Notes: generated by a model not told the origin, from the sequence alone. A stretch of DNA of 64,000 bases from Varroa destructor (GCF_002443255.2 NW_019211457.1:25784921-25848920), one strand, 5' to 3'; shown: positions 49,451 to 64,000, numbered from the stretch's first letter. Made by a program: numbers and translations.

Positions 49451-52400
49451 AAATTTATTTCCACAGGGCTAAAAAATATGCTATTTTCCAGTCAGTAGAA
49501 TTGCTCGGGATTTTTTTTAACCATATGATCACAGGTTTATTCAAATCGTTGTTCCTGCAAAACAATTTTCTCACTTCATTATATTGGATGAGTGTAAGTA
49601 TCTGTACATTCTTAGCGCGTTTCCTCATTCGGTACTGGGTTAAATAGCCCGTTAATTCCTCAGACGCCCCTGTTGCTGATCGATTCAGGAAATCAACGTA
49701 TGTGAACGTGGTTTATTAACGCCAAGCTTATCAAAGCATTTTCGAAGTAACATAAAGGCCGATCATTCGACAAGATGAATTTAGAAATCGATCCGCTTGA
49801 TCCGGATTTTACGATGGCTGGCTTCGGATCCTACAATCCAGCTACAAGTCTACGCTTAGCCTTGGAGCATGGGGCCTTGTAACCATCCTAAGGTTGGATC
49901 GCCTTGTGGATTCAAACAGGTTATACAATAATGTCAAGGTAGTTGGGCTTAAAAGTAACTGAAGTCATTGCAAACGGTTAGAACGCCTAGAATAGTATCT
50001 TTCAGCATATGATCTCGTAGGTCTAACGAAGCCTGTGGATTTCGAGAAGGTGTTTACATTAGTTGTCTAACGGAAACGCACTGAAACATTGTAGCAATAA
50101 GCAGAGTGAAATTGTTATTATAATTATTATTGGGAGACGGAGCCGTTTATTGTCCGGTGCAGGAGGTAACTCAAAAAATATTTGAAATTTGCCAAATCTT
50201 CATTGTATAGAGGAGTTTCTTTGTAATTATAGAAAACGAAATCTCGACAAGCCCTTATTTGTCTGTGTTAGTGTATAGTCTTATGAAGATGAAAAACGAA
50301 ACTATATATATATATATATGTTCAACATGCCAGAAAACAACCTCTAAAGAAAAGAGTATTCATAATATATTTATTACTCCCGTAAATGCTCATCGGAAAT
50401 GCCCCTGAAAATGTTGTAGAAATAAATATTAATTAAAATTATAGAAATAGCTTTCCGTAATTATGCGAAGTGAAACTTATCTACTTAGTAAAATACAATT
50501 CGGAGCATCTCTCGCTTTGTGTTACAGGATATACTATTTTGTGTTAGTTATATGATTTTAAACTGCTGCTTAAACTATAGTGACCGCTACGAATGTGATA
50601 TTCTTTCTATAGATTTAATCATTTAATCTAATAATCTTTTAATAAGGATATTAACGGGAAGCTGGGTGTGAGTTCAGCACAAAAACCTTGACTATGCATA
50701 AATTGTAGCAAAGACGCAATGTTTATGCATTGTAGTTGTTGTGTTGGAGAAAAACAGCCCTTCCAGATTAAATAAGGCCCGGAGATACAAAGTCGTGCAA
50801 GCGTTGTAACTTTTCTTGTTTGGACGACTCAAGGTCATTACTAGGATAGTCCTAAAATGAATACGGCTAAACGCAACGTCCTTATCGTACAAATATACGA
50901 TGCCATGGTTTGCGAAACGACACCATGTACAAACCTATTACATTAAGGGATAACTGACATTCTTTCTGCAGTTAGGAAAGAATCAGATTGACATGAAAAA
51001 AAAAACACTGATTAAATAAAATGTTAATATTAATAGTACGTGTAATGTTTCGTCAACGACACATAAGAATCCACTCGATGTCATCATGAATTGTCATACT
51101 GATTCATTCTGGCTATACCTGAGCATGTAGTTTGCATTGTATTTGTACACTCGATTTCTTTCGGGCAGAAGATTTTTTAGGACAAATTGGCATCCGGCTA
51201 ATTAGGTATTGTTGCCGGCCTAGTCTGATAGTAAATTATGCATATTCAAGTGCATCTAGGTATTAGTGACTGCCTATAAAATAAAGCAAGCTTTCATTTA
51301 TTGAAACTATCAATTTTCAATGAAAGCAACCTAAGTCTTCATTTAAATTCAATGTAAAGTATAGTTGGAAATATTAGAATAAAAGAGAAGGTTCTTAGGA
51401 ACGTAAACAACTATTTTTGGTATTGAGTTATGTTTCGTGACGTGTACAGGATCCCATTGGCTGATTGCTGCCCAGACGCGACTTCCTGGGGTTTCCTAGC
51501 AAATCATAAGCACTCGCTGTACGTAGGAAAGCAATAAAATTATCGAATAAAATAGCGTAGATTACTTTGACTCTGAAACGAGGTATTATCGATTGGCGGC
51601 AGTTCACTGTTCCGACATTTCGACGATTGCGCAGATTCTAAAGGTGTTTGGGAGATTTGCCTTTGACAAACGGAAACATAATAGTACGCTAGGCGATCAC
51701 AACGCAGTATATTTAGACCTTCTTTTGACATCTTTAAAATTAGACTCTACATATATTGGCTTCTTTCGTCGGCAATCAACTTTTCGAACGTTTTGTGCGC
51801 TCCCTTGACACCAGTTAGCCGAAACATGATCGTGACGAAGAAAGTGCGAACGACGTTTATGTTCAAAAGCGCACAACCTTCGCCAGCTTACACCAGCTTG
51901 TATAAACACTGATGGAACATTCTTTTTTTATATATAGAATCCAAATGTGCATGTTGCACCCTACGTATCAGTTATTTAAGGTATCACTATTACTATGAAG
52001 ATCTTAGTGGCAAAGTCTATAATCATCGGTTTTTGAATCGAAGACTGTCCTCGGTGGTCGTATCGAGTTGGCTACTCACACATAATGTAGATGTGGACGA
52101 TCGACGTCATCTATTCTAACACATGTAATAATAAATAACACGCTTTCAGCTAAACAGCAGACGACAGAATAATAACGGTCATAACGTTTGTATGGTCTGT
52201 GCTAAGTTCGATCAATTATTGATTTACTGCATTCGGAAGGCAGCCTGCCGTGTTGAAAGGGTAGCAATGAATAAACCATGCTCCGAGAGGCGTGACTGCT
52301 CCTTTAGAAATGCTTCGTAAAAACTCTTACAATGAAAACGCGCATTACTTTGAGTTTACGCATATCGTTTAACATACCCAAGGCCCCCCTCCCAATAAAA

Positions 52401-54504
52401 TTCTAAAGCTCGTAGGCGATTTGGCAACGCTTAATAAATCGCGAAAACAAAAACTAAGATAAGCCCTATTTTTACTCAAGAAGCTATTTTGCAGGCATTG
52501 CCTATTCCGGAAGCCGATTGTAGAATGCTGGCAAAAGTAAATGTGCCCTCACTATTGGTGAAAGCACTCGCTCAATAATGATATTCAGAAACTATTCCAT
52601 CTACGTATTATCGGTGTACAATGCTAGCTATTCCGTCATTTGTTTGACGACATCGCGTACTGATTTGCAAAGAGGACTACGAGGTGTTGGGAAGTAAGGA
52701 GAGTTCCTTAAGACATCGATGTTCAAGATCTAGGGACGTGACCACCGATTCGTACCTGCGTGGGAGGTAACTATTAATTACCTGGCGGTTGGATGGTTGT
52801 AATAAGTCAATCAACTGTTTGTGATCAATTGTTTTGCGTTGATCCATCCGGATAATCTAACTAGGTTTCCAAGCAGTGCCCCTAATGCGTGGTCACTAAT
52901 AGCAGACCTTGTATGTAATGAGCTTGAAATTTCTTTAGGTTTACACATCTAGTTTTGGATATTGTAACGTGCTGGAACCAGTGTCATCTGGCATCACTTA
53001 TAGGACTGGGCTAAAGCTTATTACAATGATTCAGGGATTTTCCTGCATTTGAGCGTTTGCGCGTGTCAGCAACTAGAACGAGTAACGTGGTCCGTATATC
53101 GAAAATGTTAATCTACTTATGGACCTATCAGCTATCTTCTCTGCCTGCTCTGTTGCTGGCAGTAATGAAACACTTTCGGTATTATTCATAAATATTCATC
53201 CCACCGTAGATTCTGCAGAAAGCAAATCTTCCACTAGTCCGATTGCAAGCTGTTTCAGACGCCGGAAACTAAATGGCAAAGTCTTCATCGTGCAAGTAAA
53301 ACATGCAGACATTCTGCACAGACGTATTACGATCGATATTAACTGATAATTGGATTTGTAATTAGAACATAAGCAAGTTGAAGTAGAGTCAAGATAAGTA
53401 ATTAATAATAATAGGCAATTTAAATGTACACCGGGAGAAACAGGATATCGCCATGAATTATCGTAATTATTCTACTGGTCCTATCTGGGCCTGTGGTTTG
53501 CATCACATCGATATACAAGTTCTCACTCAGAACAGCACTAGGCAAATTTTGTTGCAGTGCTTGGCTCTATTATTGTCTGTTTCTAGAATATGTAATGGGC
53601 TTACCACAATGAAAAATAATCGCTTCAATTTCAATATAAGCCGCACGTGAATTTCTGTCAATATTTTTTATCTTTGCAGAACACATTTGTGTTTTTTTCA
53701 TATACATAGTTCAGTAAAGGGACATAAATTGTTTAGGCGCATCTGTATATTATCATCTGCTAATACGCTATATAACAATATATAAATAATCATAGTCAGT
53801 TTTATGTTGATATTTTGTACTCAAGTTTCACTGAACGTGTTCATACATACATACCTATTCTATACTATTTCTCCTGGGTGTAAAAATAGCCTCACTCTAC
53901 AGAGGTAAATATCTCATCGCTACTCAGTATCGTATCAGTATCTCAATGTTACTAGACAAGCCTGCGGCCGCATATCTCCCATAAAGCTCTGAAGGAAAAC
54001 AACCTGCAAAGACATCGTCAAAAAATCACAATGAGCAGGGCTTACATGTTTTAGAAATACATAATCGTACGATGTGTTCAGACCACAATTCGACTGAAGA
54101 AGATGGTCACACATATGGGAGTCTCTGAATTGATAAAAACTGCGTAGTATAGTTTTGGATATGTTGAATTATATTCGGGTAAACGTTAGATTGTCAATCA
54201 TTCCGAAAAGATGGTGCATAAACCGGCTTTTTTTATTTTTCTTTTCACTTAGAATGTTGGATGATTTTTAATTTTACCTGTAACCAGTAGTAGGTCACTA
54301 AATAGGAGCGAGAGCACTAGTATCTCAGTAAATACAACTCTTGCTTGTAACTGTAGAGTGCCGAAATTCTCATCGTTGTCACACAAATACTAATAAATAT
54401 ACTAATTCCTCCATAATGTTGTTTCCTTTATTTAATCGCCCTTCATAATATAGACTTCAGATGAATCATTACAGAATATACTTGCTTCTTTCGTTTCTAT
54501 ATCC
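49451..54504. other. Intergenic region between mariner relic and repeat copy 2
   Basis: No gene is supported. There is a short (TA)8 tract at 50303-50319. Frames of 60-79 codons occur on both strands (for example around 51540-51910) without recognised motifs. Confidence 0.5.
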
Positions 54505-55185
54505 GGATACTTACACTTATACAAAACCTGAAAAAAATATTTCGATCAAACGCTATATGTATCGGCGCATGAGAAAAATACAAAATTTATGCGGCTAGCA
54601 AAGAATGATTGACCGTTTGCGCGAGCGCACCGCGATCACGGTAAAATAACATAGTCCGTCACTGTTGAGCACCAATATATATATAGGGGCGAAAATTGCA
54701 ATAAAGGTGCAATCAATCAAGCGAGACAACATAAACTATGGCATACAATAACAAAAACTCTTGTGAAAATAGCATGTCCTCAAAGAAGCGAAAGCTATAA
54801 TTTATTTGCATCAATGCACATTGTACTATCTATTATGTGTGACAACTGGGCTGGCCATAAACAAATTGCAAAAAAATCATATTTGGAATAATAAAAACGC
54901 CGAGTTTCTTTGTTGAGGATATTCAGTTCAGAGTTATAAATAGGCAACTCAGAAAAATGGTGGTGAATGAAAAGTATTTAATGTATTTGTTAATTTTTCC
55001 ATTACGATAACTATGAGGAATAATCGTATCCGTTGTAGTGACGAGTATGACGGTTATGTCCGGGACCTCGTTGCGATCTAGCAAAAGTGGGGACTAGCCT
55101 GAGTCAACTCGAAAATCACTAGACAACCCGTCATATATTAAACAGCCTGCATTTATATTGTTGTACCTTCTATTGTAGAAAACTT
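54505..55185 (+). repeat. Dispersed repeat, copy 2
   Basis: The direct-orientation partner of 46430-47060, about 8 kb away. It includes a TATATATATA stretch near 54677 and an AATAAA at about 54701, which would fit a promoter and polyadenylation region such as that of a solo LTR. Ends and target-site duplications could not be fixed by eye. Confidence 0.7.
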
Positions 55186-58100
55186 CCAAATAGCAATAAG
55201 AGATTTATTATGAATCGGCAGAGCACCGAAGCCGTTACAGGAGAACTGACGCTGTTATTCATTCTGGTCCGTTTTTCTTCTGCCACGTGATTTTTTTCCC
55301 TGTGTAAACTCGAGGCGAACGAACAGCATTGGTAAATACGCAAGTAGAAGAAAACATACAGTCTATCATATTATAGACGATACCTATATATAGACGTTAT
55401 TGTTTGTAATCGTGACTTTCCGAGGAAAAAGCTAATGGATATGTTCTTTGTGCCACCTGTTTTTTACAATCGCCTTTGCTTTTGCTACTGATCTGAACTC
55501 TAGCGCAGATGTTGAGCCGTTGTCCTCATCTAACGATAGCTCTAAAACAGCTGAATATTGAATGATGATACTCAAAAGTATCTCGAAAACCTTGGGCTAG
55601 TAATCTATCGCAGCCAACTGAATAAAAAAAAAGAAGAAAAAAACGGCGGGTTCTTATTTCGGAAACGGACAAAAGTGAGCATTATGTAAAGATCGACGAA
55701 GTATTTCATAAAAATGGCACCCGTGGTGATCAGGCTTGTCTTTCACGGAAGAGACGTGAAAATCTCAAGTGGTAGGTTAACCTGGAAATCTCTGGGAGTT
55801 TATGAGAAAGGTCAGGGTTACTCGGCGACTTGACAAGCCTTCGAAACCCGTTGAGGCTGAGAGGATCCACGAAATCGATTTAGTAAAAGAGAGCCTTATC
55901 GATTTCACACCCCGAAGTCTGACCCAAACAGAGTAGAGAGTGTTGTTAAACTGTGCAATAAGTCGCGATTAGCAGCATCGCAATACGGTAAAGCTCACCG
56001 AATCCGCTACGCGTAAGAAATTCCCTTTTGTTTTATGATCTAATGTTTGTTATTGATGTGGCAAGAAGTCAGTTGCAGTATTCTATATAAGACAGTATAT
56101 TTGCGGTAGACGTACAGGCTGTTGTTTGTTTTTGTTGGGATAAATTAAAAAGGATTGCATCCTAACTACGATGTAAAAATTTATCAGTGTTCAAGCTTCA
56201 ACATTCAACGATCTGTTAACCATTTTTATTTGTAAAGCTATATTCTATATAGATGGCAAGCGGAACCAATAAGTGACACACTTGCCCTAAGTTGAAAAAC
56301 AGTTTCAGTACGCAATTCCTTTAATTAATATAAGAGCAAATGTTGTATGTCGTATAATGATTTGGAGGCTGCATGGCTACGAAGCCTCGCGCACATCTCA
56401 CGGTTTCCGTAGTAGTGATATCTGAAGAGGCTCTGAAGTCGGAAGCTGTGTTGCAGTTCGGACCGGTAATCGGTCAAGAAAAACTGTATTCATTAATTAT
56501 GCAAGCACAATACTATACACATGAAGCAATAATTAATAAATGTATACTTTTTGGTCTCCGTTACCTATTAGCACATATTCGCTGTTTTTAACTGCTTTAA
56601 CTATTTTTTTTTTTTTACTTTTTACCGGGCTGCTGCATGAATATGAAGTACGTCCGGCTGCCGTCCTTGGCATTTGGTCCAATCGAAGCGGCATATTGGG
56701 CCGTTCAAATAGGCAATTTTCTCTCTGTAAGATGCTTCGTTCCGCAAAAATTCGACCTTATAAAGGCTACTATTGAAACGCTGCTGGAAATTTTACTATA
56801 GGCTGGAGACGAATGCACCCGAAAGAATCACGAACTATGAATTTGTTTAGTTCCCGTTTTTCTACATCGCTGTTACTTCGAATGAACTAATCGACGTAAC
56901 GAGCGTTCAACATAGTCTGTTTAGCATTACTTCAACGATATGTCAAGTAAGTGCTTGACAGATGATTCAGTGTATTCTCGTGACGGTGCAGCGGTAACGT
57001 GTCTCCCTAATAAACTTACAACTGGTGCCTTGGATTCGAGGCAGACAAAGATACATCATGCAAGCTTCATGCTAGGAGCCAGTTCTCTGGGGCAATGCTT
57101 AGGACCGGACGTGAAACTCGAAACATTTCTTCACTAAGCTATTTAGTCCATATATAGACTTACCTGAAAAGCCCTTAACCCTACACCAGTGGAAACCCTA
57201 TATTTCGTGAATGGGTTGGCCATATAATTAATCATTTATGCAACAGAAGTCCATACAACACTGTCCGTTATAATTATGCTATATTTTTATACGTGTTCTC
57301 CTGAACAGACTGCCAAACCAATACAAACCCGACTTGCTCTGGATTTATAAACAAAGAACCTTGTTGACTATTTGAGTTTCTTTTTAAAACTAAATTCTTT
57401 GCTCTAGCTAGGCTATTCAGTCTCATTTCATGCCAGCAGGCCTACATACACTCTGTCTAATTTGTGGCGTAGCATTGAACGTTACTTAATAATAACTCTA
57501 TATTCTCCGATAATTTATCTGTATTGTCTCCAATCCGGAAATCCGCTAAGCCACGAAGACTTCCGCTGCGTTCCCACTCTGTGTGAAATACGCTTCTTCA
57601 CAGAACAGTTGAATTGCATCCTTCTGGATGTGTACTGTTTTTATATTTTTACGTGTAATTTCTTAAACCTAACTAATCGCTAGCTTGTTTTTCGGTTAGT
57701 TGTGTAGTTCGTGCAGACATCGTTTTCATAAATTTCTCCGAAATAACTGCTGTAAAATTGTACTCTCTCCGCAAGTTGTGATTACCGAAGTTTAGTTACT
57801 ACAAAATTTTAAAACGTCAAATCTGTCGGCCGTGAGCAGCATCTAGCTGCTCGAATCGATAGACACAACGTGTAAAAAGACCATTTCTTGTATATGCAGT
57901 CACGGAAATATAATGTTCTATCAAGTAAAATTTAATTATTATTATGATTTCACGGTTGGATTCGCTCGTCTTAGTTTGGCGCAAAAGTTTAATTGCAAGC
58001 ATCGCGGCTACCTAGTGCTTAAAAACCATTAATAACAAACGGATACGGTTAGATGATACATATCGTAAACGAGATACTAATATGTATGACTACTGAAATA

Positions 58101-61100
58101 TTGCTGATACAACTGACGCAATATTTCGATAGTTTTGTTGCAAAGTAACACTTTCATTGAAGTTTTAAGCGGCTTTATAGCAAAATAACTTATACGGCTT
58201 AAGGAAGACCTCCGAATATGACGACATATATTCTCTCGTGCCCCCTATTTCAGTCTAATGTAAAGTTTAGGAAGCCAATTGTTTCATAAATGACATCAAT
58301 ACCGACAAGCAGAAATTAGCGTTCTGCTTGAGGGCCATATCCAAACGCGCTGTATGATATACGATATTTTTTACGTGTAATTTCGTGGTATTCCGCGGGA
58401 ACAGATGTTGAATTTATCGTAGGCAACGATATGAAAAATCTGAGCATCTACATTGGATATGAAACATTTATTTGAATATAACATCCGATACTGCCGTTAA
58501 CCATTGCTTTACGAAATAAAGTGTATTTAAACACAATGGAAAGGTGCGGGAAGGGTCGTTCCGTTCACCTGTACGTGTTTTCTCTTAAAGAAAGTTCTCA
58601 ATGACGATCGAAGATGGCGTTCGCATATCTGCTATTTCATTCTCGACCATCCACAACAGAGCTTATTAGACTCACCGTTTGCACAGCTGAATACGCTAAC
58701 AGATATACCACGTCTTGGAGTGTATTCAACAGATTGAATTTTGGCGGTTTTGGTAGCAAAAGATCAGGCTCTTACGCTTGGTGAAAACGCAGGACGTTAA
58801 CAGTTAACTCGGCCAAATACCATTTTGTAGATATCTGTCAAGTTCTCGGAAGCCGTGTAATATGTTTACAGGTTCTTGACAGAATGGCAGCGGAAGCTGA
58901 TATCGTTATTGGTAATAGCTAAGTTTTTAAAAATACCATGCTCAGAAACAGCCATAGCACCCTTTGTTCTGGGACCACTATACTCAGATGTAGGTTAAAT
59001 ATTTAACGAGAACATTTCGATGTCTATGTCCGTACAACTTCGAAGGGTGCTCTATAGATATTGCTACATTCACTAACGTTTTCCAAAGGCGCTCTGTTTG
59101 AAGTCGTGACATAGTCCTCAAACGTGGCTCTCATTTGAAGTCTATCTTCAAACTTTACCGAGGTCACTCTTATATGATATTGAAGTTTCGTTGTTGGTTC
59201 GCCTCGTTAATCCGCTTAATGGAAAGGAAAAGCCCTACATTCCTTGTTTCATATCGAGTACGTGTATCCACGCGACCTTCATTATATTCTTCGTCTTCCT
59301 GCGAACCGTATTATTCATAAATTGCACCTCAATAAGTTCTATTGCCGCCTAGGTACTTACATAGCAGGCTGGTACTCAACTGTACAAGGTATAGTCTTGT
59401 CTAAGAGAAATATACGATACTATCAAGTTATATCATAAGCAGTATAACCATACAAATGAGCACGGTTTAGGTCTATACGTAATCTCCAAAATATCAAGTG
59501 GACGCAGCTCTTTTGGCGTTGAATCACAATAGTGTAACAGGTTGCTATGTAAGTTATGAGGTATTGAAATTATGAAGCTTTGTTATCGTACAATTCAAAG
59601 CAAATGTTCTGTAAAGACAATGTTATCTTCAAAATTGGTAAGGAAATTGCAGCACACACAGTGGCAACTTTTGTTAGTTTTTTTCATACGAATACTCCGT
59701 AATGGCTAACGAGTTCTCTTCGAGAAATCTATGAGTTCATTGTTTAATATATACTTACCATAATATAATGTGTAGCCATCGCAAAGGTCTTGGCGTCTGT
59801 AGCATTTTCGAGTTAACGTTTCGTGTTTCGTTGTGTTACGGCCACCTATATATAGTGCACAGACTACCTTAACATATAGGCTAAGATTCATGATAGCGCG
59901 CAAGACAAAGCTGTCTTGTGAAAACCATGTGATTGAACACCGAGCTAAGAAAGAAGGCTAAAAAAGTATATAAATAAAATATATTAATTGGTAATTAATT
60001 ATAAACAGTGAAGTATGTATTATAATGGATGTTCGTAACATTGTTTATTTCCTCCGGTCTTCACACGTCGATATACTTTTGTTTACAATAATCGGTCCTC
60101 CGATGTATCCTTTCGATTTCAATGGCAATTTCCGTAATGTCTGCAACTCATGTTCAGGGTGAAGATTCCGAGGAGGCTTAAGCCTAATGTTTGCTAACCC
60201 GTTAGCGATCAAATCAAAGTTGTGAACCTTCAGAACGCCTAAAGCTTATCAGTACTTCGTAACACACGATAATCTAAGTCCGAATTTGGGCATTGATTGG
60301 CGCACTTCGTTTCGTACTGGAAGCCACTCGGCTGGTGGGGTGTCTCGATGGATACATTTAGTACCGTGTAACAACAAAAGAAGACCATATGGTAGGTTAC
60401 ATTTTTTCGCACGTACGAACCTTGTCTTTAGCGCTAATATCTCTCACCGCGACTGGCGTCTCTAGAGCGTTTACAGTCGCTGGTGCGTACGTTACACGCC
60501 TAATTAAGATTGATTTTTTTAGTCGCTATTTAATTAATTCCGTAGTTCTAAAGGTTGTGCTGAAAAGTGCCACGCTCTATGGTAGCAGATTAGGAAGCTA
60601 AAGGTAAAATTAGACGAAACACATTTCTAATGATTGTATTATAATGTTATTAGATGTATACCTCTTAGGCGGATATCTAGGAAAGAGAACGATCTTTTAA
60701 GCTACACCTTTCGGTCCGCCTTATTGTTTTTAAATAACACGTTTTCATACGGGTAAAGTCGGGTGGGCTGCTCTAATTTCGTACAGATTCCAACCTTTCT
60801 GGTCTTATTTACTTCGGTTTTGCAACTGTTCGAGATTTCCAATTGGCAATAGCCGATATTGTTATGATCTGGTAGAGAAATATCGTTCGCCCTTGTCGAC
60901 CCATTCGATTTGTGGGCTTGGTCCGTCGGCAAAGAGTAATTCATTTATGTGAACGAAGGAAATAGTTTACCTATAATAGTTAAGCTGATATTGGCTTTAG
61001 ATGGTAGTATTGTCACAATCTGGAAGCTCAATTGTGAGCAGGAAGACAAGGCACGTTTTGGCCGACTTTGGTGGCTGTAGTTTCAACGTCGTTTCAACTG

Positions 61101-64000
61101 GGACTTGGAAAATGAAAACTTCATTTCTTTAAGGGTTTCGTCTGTTTTGGTGAAGCTGAAATAGTTATGTCGGAAAAGGATTCTGTGGTGAAATGACGAT
61201 AGCCAAGGAAAAGGAGCGTGATTGGAAAGCCACCAACGCGTATTTAGCTCAACGGTTACTGCGAAGAACTTTATATTGAACCTCGTCACGTTAAATCGAA
61301 GGGTCAAACGTGACTGTAACTTAAGGTGATTTGTGTTAATCAAGTTATTTGAATAGTTAGCCCAATCAGAATATATATTAGATAACTTCATTAAGTGTGC
61401 GGATAGATGGTACAGCTGTGGCGCTTTCAAGGATATTAAGGAAACAACGCAAAACTATAAAAATTGGCGGAAACAAAACATTTGCAAAAAAAGCATTAAG
61501 AATTGACATTTAATTATGAACTGTGTAATTTTACTCCGACGTCAAAATAAAAGTGATCTTGACTTTTCTGTATTTTTACTATACATCTAGCTGGACGTCA
61601 TCTCGTATATGCTGGTCATGGTGACATAAGAGCGTCGCAAATATATAAAGACGATAATGATTCAATCGTTATTGTTTAGGAGGGCAGACGTCCTTAGGTA
61701 CTGATCATTTAGTTACAAATGACAGCGTTCAAATATTTAGTAATGCTATACGAATAATGAGAGAAATCTTAAAGGCATAATAGGCGATTGCTTAAACCCA
61801 AAAACATATTGTTATTGTTCTGCCGCTAGATCATCGGACGATTCTCTGCACCGTCCACTGTAGAGAACTTCAGCGTTCGCACAAATCGTCTCACACAAAT
61901 TTGTATAAGTTCTTGGAGATTTTCCTTGTTCCTGGGCGCAGACCTTTTCAAGTCCCATTCGGCGGCGCGTACAAACACATGATTGTCTCATTACTGAAAT
62001 GAAATGATTTCCTACTTTAATTAAGCAAGGGTCAGGGCATTAGTAAGTTAAATGCTCAAGCGAGACTCCAACTAACAAGTTAGCCAATTTCACCTAGTTA
62101 CCGAATAGTTAACTGAACTGATAATGATCCTGTAGAATGTTTCATTCAGGCAGTTAGCTACATCTATTTCCAACAGAAGTTCCTGCTCATTGACGAAGGG
62201 GGAATGGTTTGTTGCAGAAAATTGTAGAAAAGCAACTCGTCTATAAATTACTTTTATGCGATTGATATCTATAAATCTGTGGCGTGATAGGCTATTGGTC
62301 GTAGTTTCCACATGTATTTTCGAAACAGAATGGCATCTGTTATGTTCGTATGGTCGCACAAGTTTCACTTCGTAGAAATTCTGTCTCAGCCACTTATAAA
62401 CTGTAGTCACATACTGCAGGCCGTCGTTGAATCGACAGATACGAGCGTTGTAATAAGGAGCGTAGTCACCGTCAGGTGCATAAGGAAACGTAGACGCCTG
62501 GATGTCATTTTAGACTCCATATCTACCGTTGCTCTGCTACAATGCCTGAAAGCTCAATGTTTACACCTAATCATATTGCTGAAGGTAAGATCTTATATTT
62601 AAAGCAGTATCAGAAAATATCGGCTATTTCACAAACGATCTGTGTTTACATTAACTATTATGGGCCAACATTTGGAACGCTCATCTCTTCACTTTTACCG
62701 TGATTCTATTGCAGCTTACTGTTAGGGAATCAGACGCGGTACAAGTATGACCACGTTAGTTTCATGAGAAAATTTCTGACATCTGGTTTTAAGAGTTCTA
62801 TTCGCTCAAGGGCGTCGTGAGTTTGAATAGTTTCTGAAAAAACGGACACGGACCCTTCGAAGTAAGGATAAGTTTCATTGGAACTGTACGTAGCAATGAT
62901 CTTTGAAGGCTCATACTAACAGATGCTAACTTCAGACAGGGTCATTGATGGGCCCCTAACTTCTTCGGCAGGACGGACCGTACTTTAATGCATTCGTTCC
63001 GTTGGTGTAATAATAAATCAACGTTACTTATGTCATTTTCAAAGAAGTTGAGCATATGGGCAAACACATTCTGAAACACTTTTTCAAATATGGAATGGTA
63101 ATCAACCTATGGTTTATATTTTTTAATGCGCATAAAAGACCAGCTGTTTTAACAAGCCTCCACGAATGCGTCGTCCCATACCATATAAAATAGGCCGCTT
63201 TCTATGCTACTTTGTTTTTGCTATTTACCTTTTATACTGATAAGGTGAAGCGGGAGACACGGCAACGAAAGTAGTGAAAAAAATTAAATCATCCTATACT
63301 CTTAGCGCGTTTTAGATGGCAAAAACGGCAATGCTTAACCAATTGCAAGATGCTTATTTATTTATGGGTATGTTTAGGCACAATTTGAGCATGTTTCGAT
63401 AACATTGATGACCAGCGTTTCAAAATGATTAGCCCGTCTGTCTGATCTTCAGAGCGGCACAAATCAATTGTTGGATAAAATTGTGATTGAGGAGGTTTCT
63501 CACAAATAAGCTTACCCGTTTAAAAGCCCAATATTTCGTTGCCTCAATTTTATTGGCTGAGATTCTGCGTAGCTGTTGGTGACAGGCCGTTTACTTCAGA
63601 TTAGCTGCTTGATACAGTTCAGATATCGTATAATTGTCTTCAGAGCAGGGTTATACGTAAAATATTTTCTTGTCTAATCGCATGCATCGCAGCAGTCGCA
63701 CGCATATAGCAAAAAGAAATATCAATTTCAGATACTTAATAACTGTCAAGGAGTAACAATTTCTTCAGTACGCACAGCTACACGTAATTGGGTTCAGCTC
63801 GTTTAGCCTGGGAAAAAGTCTGTCTAAGGATTGTACTTTTTCAAAACATTCATTCGTCAACGTAACACATTATTTCAACTTGGGTCCTGTTTGTGTTTCT
63901 ATGCACGGAAAGACTATCTACACTGTAATTCTCTGTAATACAAGTCACATCTCTTGTTAGTGTTGCTTATATGGTGATTCTACAGCCGGGGGCTAACAAG
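55186..64000. other. Gene-poor right flank
   Basis: No gene with recognisable homology. A plus-strand frame of 44 codons at 55802-55936 has a weak resemblance to the segment before the reverse transcriptase of some retroelements. A GC-richer frame at 56373-56470 starts in a fair context and ends at a GTAATC donor-like site, but no partner exon could be joined. The rest is AT-rich and featureless to the window edge. Confidence 0.5.

Noticed and set aside
60389..62602. Several 70-115 codon frames (60389-60601, 61083-61430, 62090-62410, 62312-62602)
   Set aside because: Overlapping on both strands, no motif, no splice logic; consistent with chance frames.

Overview
The window looks like nuclear DNA of a small-genome invertebrate, most likely an arthropod. 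It is AT-rich, has widely spaced intron-containing protein genes, many short (TA)n tracts, and a decayed mariner. Five protein-coding genes can be read with splice phases that close exactly. A Fuseless-type synaptic membrane protein, a family I know mainly from insects, points to arthropods. A mite is possible but is only a guess. No prokaryotic operons, CRISPR arrays, rRNA or tRNA genes were seen.

Layout: 1-6137 is gene-poor, with one stretch that looks like decayed coding DNA at the left edge. 6138-8396 (minus) holds the wreck of an SLC1 (glutamate/aspartate) transporter gene with an in-frame stop, a frameshift and lost core exons. 8397-25057 is a long gene desert with a perfect 20-bp palindrome, a GC-richer patch and simple repeats. 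25058-29874 (plus) is a complete seven-exon gene for a 367-residue Fuseless-like protein.

33825-35864 (minus) is TMEM41B (two exons, 255 residues). 38855-40443 (minus) is the H/ACA snoRNP protein NHP2 (two exons). 40875-41792 (plus) is the RNA polymerase III subunit RPC9/CRCP (two exons). NHP2 and RPC9 are divergent, about 430 bp apart, and probably share a promoter region. 44522-45749 (plus) encodes the LisH and coiled-coil half of WDR91, but no WD40 half could be found in the remaining 18 kb.

45750-64000 is mostly repeat-derived or featureless. It contains two diverged copies of a roughly 0.65-kb dispersed repeat (46430-47060 and 54505-55185), a mariner transposase relic (48571-49450) and a possible retroelement fragment near 55.8 kb.

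The live genes are housekeeping functions (ER lipid scrambling, pseudouridylation RNPs, Pol III, endosome maturation) plus one neuronal protein; they do not form a single pathway. I found no convincing new molecular system. The most unusual items are the decayed SLC1 gene, the WDR91 gene without its WD40 half, the fourfold W-x3-W repeat of the Fuseless-like protein, the diverged repeat pair and the perfect palindrome. All gene assignments come from reading translated motifs against remembered families, with no database search.
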